A DNA stretch of 31,473 nt. It comes from Bacteroidota bacterium. GTDB lineage: Bacteria > Bacteroidota > Bacteroidia > Bacteroidales > Bacteroidaceae. Location of the stretch: NCBI GenBank assembly GCA_023415545.1, contig JAEZKJ010000020.1, positions 1 through 31,473 of the forward strand, written 5' to 3'. The first letter of the stretch is position 1; every line of letters starts with the position of its first letter. The translations under genes and the position numbers were made by a program. Below, piece by piece: positions 8,450-15,168 of the stretch. The notes below the pieces were generated by a model. That model saw nothing but the letters and a program-made list of their open reading frames with translations, did no database searches and had not been told where the DNA came from.

Positions 8450-8621
8450 GATATATTTTATTACAAAAGAAACAAAAATCAAGAAAAAGGCTTTTAAAAG
8501 TGATATTTTATTACTTTTTCTATAATATATTAATCATTTTGAAGTTTCTTTTTAGTGTAATGCTCTGTAAATCAAATAAATAATCAATATCTATAAAATT
8601 ATAAATGTTATAGATATATAA

Positions 8622-8652
8622 CAAAGGTATTGAAATAACATAATATTTCCAA
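8622..8652 (-). promoter_or_regulatory. Putative distal promoter towards glyA
   Basis: On the minus strand, TTGG (8649-8652), a 19-nt spacer, then TACCTTTG (8622-8629), a good Bacteroidetes -33/-7 pair. A transcript from here would carry a leader of about 215 nt into glyA and begin at or just upstream of the inverted repeat at 8587-8617. It could instead drive a small RNA. Confidence 0.4.
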
Positions 8653-8796
8653 GACTGAGTTATGTTATTTAATTAACATCCAAAATGATGAATGAAAAAT
8701 CAATCATTGGAACATAAAATACACTAATAAGAAAAATAATTATTCTTTACATCCTTTTCATTAATTATTTTTCTTTTTTATTTAAAATAATAAAAT

Positions 8797-8804
8797 TAAA
8801 TTTG
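8797..8804 (+). promoter_or_regulatory. Putative -7 element for the peptide/fimbrillin-family cassette
   Basis: TAAATTTG matches TAnnTTTG. It lies 50 nt before the ATG at 8855 and 21 nt after a 14-bp inverted repeat (8730-8775). The -33 area is T-rich without a clear TTTG. Confidence 0.5.
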
Positions 8805-8854
8805 TAGCATAAATGGATATTTATTTAATTTTAATACAATTATTATCTTAAAGT

Positions 8855-9001
8855 ATGAGCGTTAATTTGATAATGATGGAAAAAGAACAAAATTATGAGG
8901 CTCCAAGAGTGGAGATTATTGAAGTAGAAGTAGAAAAGGGATTTGCAGTAAGCGTTTCTGAATATGACGAAGATTTTGACGTTGTTCAAGGCGCATGGTA
9001 A
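8855..9001 (+). CDS. Small acidic peptide, conserved-looking, function unknown
   Basis: A 48-codon ORF; internal ATGs at 8873 and 8876 would give 42 or 41 residues. The sequence includes EKEQNYEAPRVEIIEVEVEK, then GFAVSVSEYDEDFDVVQGAW, ending in Trp. It is strongly acidic with no membrane segment. I recall similar short proteins with a YEAP-VE-VEVEKGFA pattern in Bacteroidales genomes, often beside lipoprotein or fimbrillin genes, but that is memory and not a search. A -7 element lies upstream, and the stop codon is 16 nt before the lipoprotein start. The central heptad-like alternation of V/I and E suggests a beta strand or leader-like segment. Function is unknown; a leader peptide, secreted signal or export partner are all guesses. 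Confidence 0.65.
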   Translation: MSVNLIMMEKEQNYEAPRVEIIEVEVEKGFAVSVSEYDEDFDVVQGAW

Positions 9002-9004
9002 AAT

Positions 9005-9010
9005 GGGAGG
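9005..9010 (+). promoter_or_regulatory. Shine-Dalgarno-like ribosome binding site
   Basis: GGGAGG lies 7 nt before the ATG at 9018. It decides the start of the fimbrillin-family gene and is unusual because Bacteroidetes genes, including the others in this window, rarely carry such a motif. Confidence 0.6.
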
Positions 9011-9017
9011 AAATAAG

Positions 9018-9866
9018 ATGAAGACAAAAGTAATGTTAAGCATGGCTGCTTTGGCTTTTATGTTCAGCAACTGCAGCAACGAAGAGTTAGAAAATAAAGA
9101 ATTTAATGGTGTTACATCTATTACAGCTACTATAGAACAACCTAATATGTCACGATCTACAGTTGATATAGATGATGAAACAAAAAAGGGTATTTTCTCC
9201 TGGGCAAATGGTGATCAAATTTCTGTATATAATGGAAGTAAATTTGATACATTAACCTATAATGAAACTATTAGAAAATTTGTTACCTCTAGTCCCATAA
9301 CACCTAACTTAGTTGCTTTTTACCCAGCTAATAATTATCATGAGAAAAATAAATTTGCTTTCCTTGGAAGCTATGATTATAGAAGTGTAAATGGTAAGAC
9401 TATTAGTACTTATGCTCCTATGATGGCTACTATCAATGATGATAACCCTGGTAAGCTATTATTTAAACATTTAGGTGGTGTTATACTTTTTAATTTAAAA
9501 AATGTTCAACCAGGTATTGATAATTTAAAATTCACTACAGATAAAAAAATAAATAATAAAAAAACTATTCAAAACGGTCAAGTTTTTGCGGAGGATGGCG
9601 AAGGGAATAATACTGTTACAATTTATTTCGATAAAGTATTAAATACACCAACGGACTTAAAGGTTTATATTCCTGTTCCTGTGGGTGAATATAACACATT
9701 TAAAGTTGAACTATACAATGGTTCAGGTTTAAAAGCTTCTAAAACAACAACAAATAAGCATGAAATAAAAAGAGGTACTTTATTGGTTATGCCTGAAATT
9801 GAGATAACAACAATCGAACCATCGTCAGAAGCAACACCAGTAGAAGCAACACCTGAAGTACAATAA
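9018..9866 (+). CDS. Fimbrillin-family (Mfa-like) lipoprotein
   Basis: A 282-residue exported lipoprotein from the ATG at 9018. That start gives a clean lipoprotein signal (MKTKVMLSMAALAFMFSNC, Cys19) right after GGGAGG; in-frame starts at 8964 or 9003 would add a hydrophilic extension overlapping or abutting the upstream peptide gene. After the Cys, SNEELEN is typical of Bacteroidales surface lipoproteins. The body has the fimbrillin-like pattern SITATIE, SRSTVD, FSWANGDQISVY, LLFKHLGGVILFNL, then PVPVGEYNTFKVELY. This fits the Mfa-like/FimB group of pilus subunits or anchors. The last 16 residues are a low-complexity EATP tail. No Mfa/Fim assembly genes are nearby. Family membership is likely; a pilus role is inference. 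Confidence 0.72.
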   Translation: MKTKVMLSMAALAFMFSNCSNEELENKEFNGVTSITATIEQPNMSRSTVDIDDETKKGIFSWANGDQISVYNGSKFDTLTYNETIRKFVTSSPITPNLVAFYPANNYHEKNKFAFLGSYDYRSVNGKTISTYAPMMATINDDNPGKLLFKHLGGVILFNLKNVQPGIDNLKFTTDKKINNKKTIQNGQVFAEDGEGNNTVTIYFDKVLNTPTDLKVYIPVPVGEYNTFKVELYNGSGLKASKTTTNKHEIKRGTLLVMPEIEITTIEPSSEATPVEATPEVQ

Positions 9867-9915
9867 AAATTATTTACTATATAATAGAGGGTTACCCAAA
9901 AGTCATATTAACAAC

Positions 9916-9954
9916 GAAATATCCCTACTGGAATAACTCCAGTAGGGATATTTC
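9916..9954. terminator. Strong hairpin between fimbrillin-family and flavin reductase genes
   Basis: A 17-bp perfect stem (GAAATATCCCTACTGGA with its complement) around the 5-nt loop ATAAC. It lies 50 nt after the fimbrillin-family stop and may also serve the converging pyr operon. It is preceded by GAGGGTTACCCAAAAGTC (9886-9903). Confidence 0.8.
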
Positions 9955-9995
9955 ATTAATACAGTCTGCTCTAGATTCAGTTTTATTATATCTTT

Positions 9996-10135
9996 AAAGA
10001 AATAATCTTTTCCACAACATCTATTTCACTCAAATTTTTTTCAAATACGCTCAGCGAAAGCATATTAGTTGTTTTCCCTAATTAGCCTGAAAGACGAAAG
10101 AAAAAAGCTTATGACTAGATAAAGATTATTTCTTT
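9996..10135. repeat. 15-bp perfect inverted repeat pair, 110 bp apart
   Basis: AAAGAAATAATCTTT (9996-10010) has an exact inverted copy, AAAGATTATTTCTTT (10121-10135). The right copy overlaps the last codons and stop of the flavin reductase gene. In such AT-rich DNA this could be chance; a relic of a small element is also possible. Confidence 0.4.
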
Positions 10136-10692
10136 TTCTCCACCGACCATCCAAACTTTCCTATCTTCTCTCCAAGTTCATAATACGCCCCATGGACATA
10201 TACTAATGGGTTTGTTCCTGCAAGATTAAGTTTGCCGGTCTCTTTATCTATATATTTAGTATCGGCCTTAACATTTACCACTTCAGCTATAAACATGTCG
10301 TGTGAACCGAGAGATATAATCTCCTTCACTTTACATTCTATACTTAGAGGTGATTCTTTAACAATAGGAGCACTGACTACTTTTCCCTTTTCAGGAGTAA
10401 GTTTCATCTCCTTAAATTTATCATAATCCTTTCCTGAGCGAACACCACACCAATCGGTAGCATATGCCATATCTTTTGTCGTAAGATTAAGCACAAACTC
10501 CATATTCTTTTTAATAATAGAGTAAGAGTGTCTTTCGGGTCTTACTGAGATATAACACATTGCAGGATTGGTACAAATTGTTCCAACCCATGATACGGTA
10601 ATAATATTATATTCCTCCTCACAACTTCCACAACTTACAAGAATAGCAGGAAGCGGGTATATCATCGTACCAGGTTTCCAGTCTTCTTTCAT
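10126..10692 (-). CDS. Flavin reductase family protein (FMN-binding split barrel)
   Basis: A 188-residue cytosolic protein of the flavin reductase-like, FMN-binding split-barrel fold. Typical features are the opening PLPAILVSCGS and ITVSWVGTICTNPAMCYISVRPERHSYSII, which form the flavin pocket, followed by FVLNL and HDMFIAEVVNV. It probably reduces or binds FMN with NAD(P)H; the partner is unknown. It is the third gene of the pyrB-pyrI operon, 6 nt after pyrI, an arrangement I recall from other Bacteroidales. A link to pyrimidine metabolism is suggested only by this context. Confidence 0.88.
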   Translation of the reverse strand: MKEDWKPGTMIYPLPAILVSCGSCEEEYNIITVSWVGTICTNPAMCYISVRPERHSYSIIKKNMEFVLNLTTKDMAYATDWCGVRSGKDYDKFKEMKLTPEKGKVVSAPIVKESPLSIECKVKEIISLGSHDMFIAEVVNVKADTKYIDKETGKLNLAGTNPLVYVHGAYYELGEKIGKFGWSVEKKK

Positions 10693-10698
10693 ATAAAA

Positions 10699-11160
10699 TT
10701 ATTTTATTATTATTGAATCCTTATTTTGCTCCTTTTCACAATAGTGGCATTTTAAAATACCTTTTTCTTTATCCACAACATGGAAATATGTCTTTACAGG
10801 CTCGTTGTTAGTGATACATTTAGGATTATTGCATTTCACGATACCTTTTAATTCATCTGGAAGTTGAACTTCTTTTTTCTCCACTACCTCATAATCATTA
10901 ATGATATTTAGGCGAATATTAGAAGCAACAACAGATAATTGATTTATCTCCTCGTCAGTGAAAAATCTATCAGCTACTTTTATAATACCTTTTTTACCAA
11001 GAAGTTTACTAGGAAGATTGTTACCAATTGTAATGTTCAAATCCGAGTTTTGTAAATTCAGAAGAGAAACTACAGTAAACAGTTTATCGGAAGGTATATG
11101 ATCTATTACAGTACCGTTTTTAAGAGCGGCAACTTGTAGGGCTTGTTTCTTTATACTCAT
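10699..11160 (-). CDS. pyrI: Aspartate carbamoyltransferase regulatory subunit
   Basis: A 153-residue regulatory chain, the same length as E. coli PyrI. The N-terminal allosteric nucleotide-binding domain covers about residues 1-100 (ALKNGTVIDHIPSDKLFTVV, then KVADRFFTDEEINQLSVVA). The C-terminal zinc domain has the four cysteines C110, C115, C138 and C141 in the C-x4-C / C-x2-C pattern that holds the catalytic chain. It suggests a classical c6r6 ATCase with CTP/ATP control. It sits 8 nt downstream of pyrB and 6 nt upstream of the flavin reductase. Confidence 0.96.
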   Translation of the reverse strand: MSIKKQALQVAALKNGTVIDHIPSDKLFTVVSLLNLQNSDLNITIGNNLPSKLLGKKGIIKVADRFFTDEEINQLSVVASNIRLNIINDYEVVEKKEVQLPDELKGIVKCNNPKCITNNEPVKTYFHVVDKEKGILKCHYCEKEQNKDSIIIK

Positions 11161-11168
11161 GTCAAATC

Positions 11169-12110
11169 TTATTTTTTACCATCTTCAATAATATCCTCCA
11201 AAGTAATACCCAGTACATCGCAAAGTATTGCTTGACGTGCAAACAGACCATTATGAGCCTGTTGGAAATAGTATGCTTTTGGGCTCTCATCCACATCGTA
11301 TTCAATTTCGTTAACTCTTGGTAGTGGGTGAAGTATTCTCAAGTTATCTTTTGTGAGTCTAAGCATATCTTTCTTTAAAATATATGCATTCTTCACTCTC
11401 TCATATTCCATTAAGTCAGTAAAACGTTCTCTTTGAACACGAGTCATATAAAGAATATCTGCATCTTTAATTGTCTCCTCATTAAAATCGGTGTGTTCCA
11501 CATATTTAATGTTGTGATCCTGGCAATATTCTTTATATTCATCAGGCATCCTCAACTCATCGGGTGCAATAAAGTGGAATGTAGGATTAAAATGGCGCAT
11601 TGCCATAAGAAGTGAGTGTACAGTTCGGCCATACTTTAAATCACCAACCATATATATGTTGAGATTATCCAATGTTCCTTGAGTCTTTAGAATAGAGTAA
11701 AGATCTAACATTGTTTGTGAAGGATGCTGATTCGCACCATCACCGGCATTTACTATAGGAATTGTTGCAACTTCGCTGGCATATCGAGCAGCACCTTCAA
11801 GAAAATGGCGCATTACAATAATATCAGCATAATTACTTACCATAATTACTGTATCCTTAAGGGTTTCACCTTTTGAGGAACTTGTTGCTTTAGGATCAGC
11901 AAAACCTATAACTCTTGCACCAAGTCTGTTAGCAGCAGTCTCAAAACTAAGACGAGTGCGAGTAGATGGCTCAAAAAAAAGTGTTGCAACTACCTTACCG
12001 TCCAATATCTTTCGGTTAGGTTTTTTCTCAAACTCTTTTGCCATCTCTAACAGATAAAGAATCTTCTCTCTAGAATGATCGGCAATGGTTACTAAGCTTC
12101 TATTTTCCAT
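11169..12110 (-). CDS. pyrB: Aspartate carbamoyltransferase catalytic subunit
   Basis: A 313-residue catalytic chain that joins carbamoyl phosphate and aspartate in the committed step of pyrimidine synthesis; cytosolic. The carbamoyl-phosphate loop FEPSTRTRLSFE (S49-T-R-T-R53) is intact, as are the mobile loop ATSSSKGETLKDT, NAGDGANQHPSQTMLDLYSI, MTRVQRERF, and HPLPRVNEI. It is first in the operon with pyrI and the flavin reductase. A TATCTTTG -7 element lies 34 nt upstream, back to back with the PBP1A promoter. Confidence 0.97.
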   Translation of the reverse strand: MENRSLVTIADHSREKILYLLEMAKEFEKKPNRKILDGKVVATLFFEPSTRTRLSFETAANRLGARVIGFADPKATSSSKGETLKDTVIMVSNYADIIVMRHFLEGAARYASEVATIPIVNAGDGANQHPSQTMLDLYSILKTQGTLDNLNIYMVGDLKYGRTVHSLLMAMRHFNPTFHFIAPDELRMPDEYKEYCQDHNIKYVEHTDFNEETIKDADILYMTRVQRERFTDLMEYERVKNAYILKKDMLRLTKDNLRILHPLPRVNEIEYDVDESPKAYYFQQAHNGLFARQAILCDVLGITLEDIIEDGKK

Positions 12111-12144
12111 ATTTGTCTATATTAACATATTTACAGCTGGAGCT

Positions 12145-12152
12145 CAAAGATA
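12145..12152 (-). promoter_or_regulatory. Putative -7 element for the pyrB operon
   Basis: The minus strand reads TATCTTTG, matching TAnnTTTG, 34 nt before the pyrB start. The upstream minus-strand sequence is a T run without a clear TTTG. No PyrR-like attenuator was seen in the short leader. Confidence 0.5.
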
Positions 12153-12214
12153 TGAAAAAAAAATAAATTATTTCTGAGCTATCTTATATTTAGTTGAACT
12201 TTGTGCCAAACTAA

Positions 12215-12244
12215 TTGAAAGTGAAAGTTTTTTATCTAACTTTG
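12215..12244 (+). promoter_or_regulatory. Putative promoter of the PBP1A gene
   Basis: TTG at 12215-12217, a 19-nt spacer, then TAACTTTG at 12237-12244. The alternative TTG start codon for PBP1A coincides with this -33 element, which supports the ATG at 12269 as the true start. Confidence 0.6.
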
Positions 12245-12268
12245 CATAGCAAATACTATATTTTAAGG

Positions 12269-14596
12269 ATGAGAAAGAAAATTATATATGCACTATGGGC
12301 TCTGTTAGTGCTAGTTATATTGACAATAACTATTATATTTACCGCTATAGCAAAAGGTTGGATTGGCTATGTGCCACCTATTGAGGAGTTAGAAAACCCA
12401 AACTTGAAATTTGCAACCGAAATTATATCCGATGACGGTAAGTTGTTGGGTACTTGGTCGTTTAGTAAACAAAACAGAATTTATGTTGGCTACGATCAAA
12501 TATCACAAAACATGATCAATGCGTTAATTGCAACCGAAGATGTTCGATTCAAAGATCATTCGGGCATTGATGCAAGAGCTTTTTTTAGAGCTGTTGTAAA
12601 GCGTGGTATTCTGCTCCAGGCAAATGCGGGTGGAGGTAGTACTATTACTCAGCAGTTGGCTAAACAATTTTTCTCACCTACTGCCGGAAATACTTTGGAA
12701 CGCCTGTTCCAAAAACCTATAGAGTGGGTTATTGCCGTACAACTTGAAAAATATTATACTAAAGAGGAGATTATTACTATGTATCTTAACAAGTTTGATT
12801 TCCTTAACAATGCTGTAGGTATAAAGACTGCTGCAAGTACATATTTTTCTAAAGATCCAAGTGAACTGAATATTGAAGAGGCTGCAACTCTTGTCGGTAT
12901 GTGTAAAAACCCTTCATATTATAATCCTCGAAAATATAACGACAGAGTTCGTGGAAGACGTAACGTTGTTCTTGATCAGATGAGAAAAGCTGGTTTTATA
13001 ACTGAAAATCAAGCTGACTCTTTAAAAGCTTTACCTCTTGTACTTAAATATCGTCGAGTGGATCATAAAGAGGGCTTGGCTACTTATTTCCGCGAATATC
13101 TACGTACAATAATGATGGCAAATGAGCCTGATAGAGGAGATTATGCTTCATGGCAGTCACAGAAGTTTTATGAGGATTCACTTGCTTGGGAAACAAATCC
13201 ACTTTATGGATGGTGCAACAAGAATAGAAAGAAAGATGGTTCAAAATATAATATTTATACTGATGGTTTGAAAATCTATACTACAATAGATTCCCGAATG
13301 CAGAGGTATGCTGAAGAGGCTGTTGAAGAGCATGTGGCTAAATATTTGCAACCACAGTTCTTCAAAGAGATGAAAGGTAAAAAAAATGCACCATTTACTA
13401 GTAATTTAACTCCTGATGAGGTTGAAAGAATTTTACAACGTTCTATGCGCCAATCCGAACGTTATAGAGTGATGAAAAATGCCGGTTGTTCAGATTTTGA
13501 AATCCGTAAAGCTTTCAATACAAAAACCGAGATGACAGTATTTACTTATCATGGAGAGAAGGATACTATAATGACTCCTTTGGATTCGATAAAATATTAT
13601 AAAACATTCCTTCGTGCCGGTTTCCTCTCTATGGACCCATTAAATGGATATGTGAAGGCTTATGTAGGTGGACCAAACTATAACTATTTCCAATATGATA
13701 TGGCAATGGTAGGTCGTCGCCAGGTAGGATCGACTATAAAACCTTTTGTCTATACTCTTGCTATGGAGAATGGTTTTACTCCTTGTGATCAAGTTCGCCA
13801 TGTGGAGCAGACACTTATCGATGAAAATGGTCAACCATGGTCTCCACGAAATACTAGTAAAAAACATTATAATGAGATGGTATCTGTTAAATGGGGTCTA
13901 GCAAATTCAGATAACTGGATTACGGCATATCTTATGGGTAAACTTAGTCCATACTCATTGGTACGACTTATCCACTCATTTGGAGTGAAAAACAAACAGA
14001 TTGATCCTGTTGTGTCGCTATGTTTAGGACCTTGTGAAATATCAGTAGCCGAGATGGTAAGTGCATACACAGCTTTTGCAAATAAAGGTATTCGCACAGC
14101 TCCTCTGCTTGTGACACGAATTGAAGATAATGATGGTAATGTGGTTGCCAACTTTACTCCTCAAATGGAAGAGGTGATAAGTGAAGTAAGCTCATATAAG
14201 ATGCTTGACATGCTTCGTGCCGTTGTAAATGGCGGTACCGGTAGCCGAGTGCGTCGTTTAGGAATAACTGCTGATATGGGGGGAAAGACAGGTACTACAA
14301 ACAACAACTCGGATGGTTGGTTTATGGGATTTACCCCTTCATTGGTATCGGGAGCATGGGTAGGAGGAGAAGAACGTGATATCCATTTCGATAGAATGGA
14401 ATATGGACAAGGTGCTTCTATGGCTCTGCCAATATGGGCTATATATATGAAAAAAGTTTATAATGACCATTCTCTTGGTTACTCACAAGATGAGAAATTC
14501 ACTATTCCTGAGGATTTTGATCCATGTGCCGACTCATTGTCAAATAGTGTTGAAAGTGAAACTATAGAGACCGGGTTAGATAATACATTTGAATAG
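12269..14596 (+). CDS. Penicillin-binding protein 1A (bifunctional transglycosylase/transpeptidase)
   Basis: A 775-residue class A PBP that polymerises and cross-links peptidoglycan in the periplasm. The ATG at 12269 gives a short cytoplasmic MRKK then one membrane helix (about residues 6-28). The GT51 domain has the catalytic EDVRFKDHSGID (E90) and GGGSTITQQLAKQFFS. The transpeptidase domain has the active-site motif GSTIKPF (S488, K491), SDN (547-549) and KTGTT (from K673), all intact. A further in-frame TTG start at 12215 would lie inside the promoter. It converges on folK, with a nested palindromic element between them, and diverges from pyrB. Confidence 0.95.
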   Translation: MRKKIIYALWALLVLVILTITIIFTAIAKGWIGYVPPIEELENPNLKFATEIISDDGKLLGTWSFSKQNRIYVGYDQISQNMINALIATEDVRFKDHSGIDARAFFRAVVKRGILLQANAGGGSTITQQLAKQFFSPTAGNTLERLFQKPIEWVIAVQLEKYYTKEEIITMYLNKFDFLNNAVGIKTAASTYFSKDPSELNIEEAATLVGMCKNPSYYNPRKYNDRVRGRRNVVLDQMRKAGFITENQADSLKALPLVLKYRRVDHKEGLATYFREYLRTIMMANEPDRGDYASWQSQKFYEDSLAWETNPLYGWCNKNRKKDGSKYNIYTDGLKIYTTIDSRMQRYAEEAVEEHVAKYLQPQFFKEMKGKKNAPFTSNLTPDEVERILQRSMRQSERYRVMKNAGCSDFEIRKAFNTKTEMTVFTYHGEKDTIMTPLDSIKYYKTFLRAGFLSMDPLNGYVKAYVGGPNYNYFQYDMAMVGRRQVGSTIKPFVYTLAMENGFTPCDQVRHVEQTLIDENGQPWSPRNTSKKHYNEMVSVKWGLANSDNWITAYLMGKLSPYSLVRLIHSFGVKNKQIDPVVSLCLGPCEISVAEMVSAYTAFANKGIRTAPLLVTRIEDNDGNVVANFTPQMEEVISEVSSYKMLDMLRAVVNGGTGSRVRRLGITADMGGKTGTTNNNSDGWFMGFTPSLVSGAWVGGEERDIHFDRMEYGQGASMALPIWAIYMKKVYNDHSLGYSQDEKFTIPEDFDPCADSLSNSVESETIETGLDNTFE

Positions 14597-14624
14597 GATA
14601 ATAAGTTGTAAACATCAAAGAGTT

Positions 14625-14716
14625 TAGTTCATTCTGTAGTATGGTTTGTATGTTTCACAATGTGATTTATCCGTTTCACAGTGTGAAACAGATAGATGCC
14701 AATGCAGAATGAACTA
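14625..14716. repeat. Nested palindromic element between PBP1A and folK
   Basis: An outer 14-bp stem (14625-14638 with 14703-14716, one T-G wobble) encloses a 9-bp inner stem, TGTTTCACA (14651-14659) with TGTGAAACA (14682-14690). Within it, GTTTCACAnTGTGA occurs twice with a 21-nt period (from 14652 and from 14673). The second copy is an 8-bp-arm palindrome, GTTTCACA-G-TGTGAAAC. Being in a convergent gap, it may act as a bidirectional terminator; the layout also resembles a REP-like element or paired operators. Confidence 0.7.
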
Positions 14717-14722
14717 TTTGTT

Positions 14723-15109
14723 TTAATGTTTGATATTATTTATCTCGTTTATCCCATAAAGTATATACTCTCTGTTTAAATCATCCTCTTTAAGAGTAAT
14801 CCCATCGGCAATAATAATATCTAGGTCGAGTTTTATAATACCCTGTTGTTTATCTTCTGCATCTCTTCCACACTCTTTTTCCAAGGATTTTAAAAAGCTG
14901 TTTATCTCATCAAATTTTTCATTACAATAGATTGAAACAACACAGTTGGTGAACATATAGTCATTATTCATACCTATAGGTACAGTTTTTTGGAGTGTAC
15001 TGATACATATATTTTTGTACATACATTTTAGTTGTTGTAAAGCGTACTCAATATTTTTGTCTGCTTCCCAATTCGAACCTATTCCAATTAGATAATGATG
15101 TCTACTCAT
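14723..15109 (-). CDS. folK: 2-amino-4-hydroxy-6-hydroxymethyldihydropteridine diphosphokinase (HPPK)
   Basis: A 128-residue HPPK, which pyrophosphorylates the pterin precursor of folate using ATP. It has the N-terminal GIGSNWEADKN, the substrate-loop segment TVPIGMNNDYMFTNCVV, and GRDAEDKQQGIIKLDLDIII with the two magnesium-binding aspartates D95 and D97. It is shorter than E. coli FolK (about 159 residues) because the C-terminus is cut down; the catalytic part is complete. It converges on the PBP1A gene and diverges from kdsB across a shared palindromic promoter. Confidence 0.88.
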   Translation of the reverse strand: MSRHHYLIGIGSNWEADKNIEYALQQLKCMYKNICISTLQKTVPIGMNNDYMFTNCVVSIYCNEKFDEINSFLKSLEKECGRDAEDKQQGIIKLDLDIIIADGITLKEDDLNREYILYGINEINNIKH

Positions 15110-15128
15110 GAAAAGTTATTTGAATGTT

Positions 15129-15154
15129 TTTTATACATTTGCAAATGTATAAAA
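15129..15154. promoter_or_regulatory. 26-bp perfect palindrome holding divergent -7 elements of folK and kdsB
   Basis: Left arm 15129-15141 (TTTTATACATTTG) and right arm 15142-15154 are exact reverse complements. Each strand therefore reads TACATTTG, a match to TAnnTTTG: plus strand 15134-15141 facing kdsB, minus strand 15142-15149 facing folK. The two -7 elements abut at the centre, so two polymerases could not occupy both at once. The start codons lie at near-equal distances on either side: the kdsB ATG begins 15 nt beyond the right arm and the folK start 20 nt beyond the left arm. Confidence 0.7.
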
Positions 15155-15168
15155 TGTAGAATAAAATA

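Larger units (their letters stand above)
8398..8854. other. 457-bp structured intergenic region between glyA and the small peptide gene
   Basis: No gene is supported here. The region contains three perfect inverted repeats: 8587-8596 with 8608-8617 (10 bp), 8633-8643 with 8660-8670 (11 bp) and 8730-8743 with 8762-8775 (14 bp). It also holds -7 elements facing both ways, listed separately. A minor 8-bp pair (8482-8489 with 8514-8521) lies nearer glyA. Confidence 0.6.

Noticed and set aside
8730..8775. Invertible (phase-variable) promoter flanked by the 14-bp inverted repeat
   Set aside because: Known Bacteroides invertible promoters have repeats well over 100 bp apart with the promoter between; here only 18 nt separate the arms and the -7 element is outside.
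8964..9017. N-terminal extension of the fimbrillin-family protein to the ATG at 8964 or 9003
   Set aside because: It would place hydrophilic residues before a clean lipoprotein signal and overlap or abut the peptide gene; GGGAGG spacing favours 9018.
12215..12268. TTG start and 18-residue extension for PBP1A
   Set aside because: The segment coincides with a -33/-7 promoter (TTG-N19-TAACTTTG), and the ATG at 12269 gives a normal short cytoplasmic tail and anchor.
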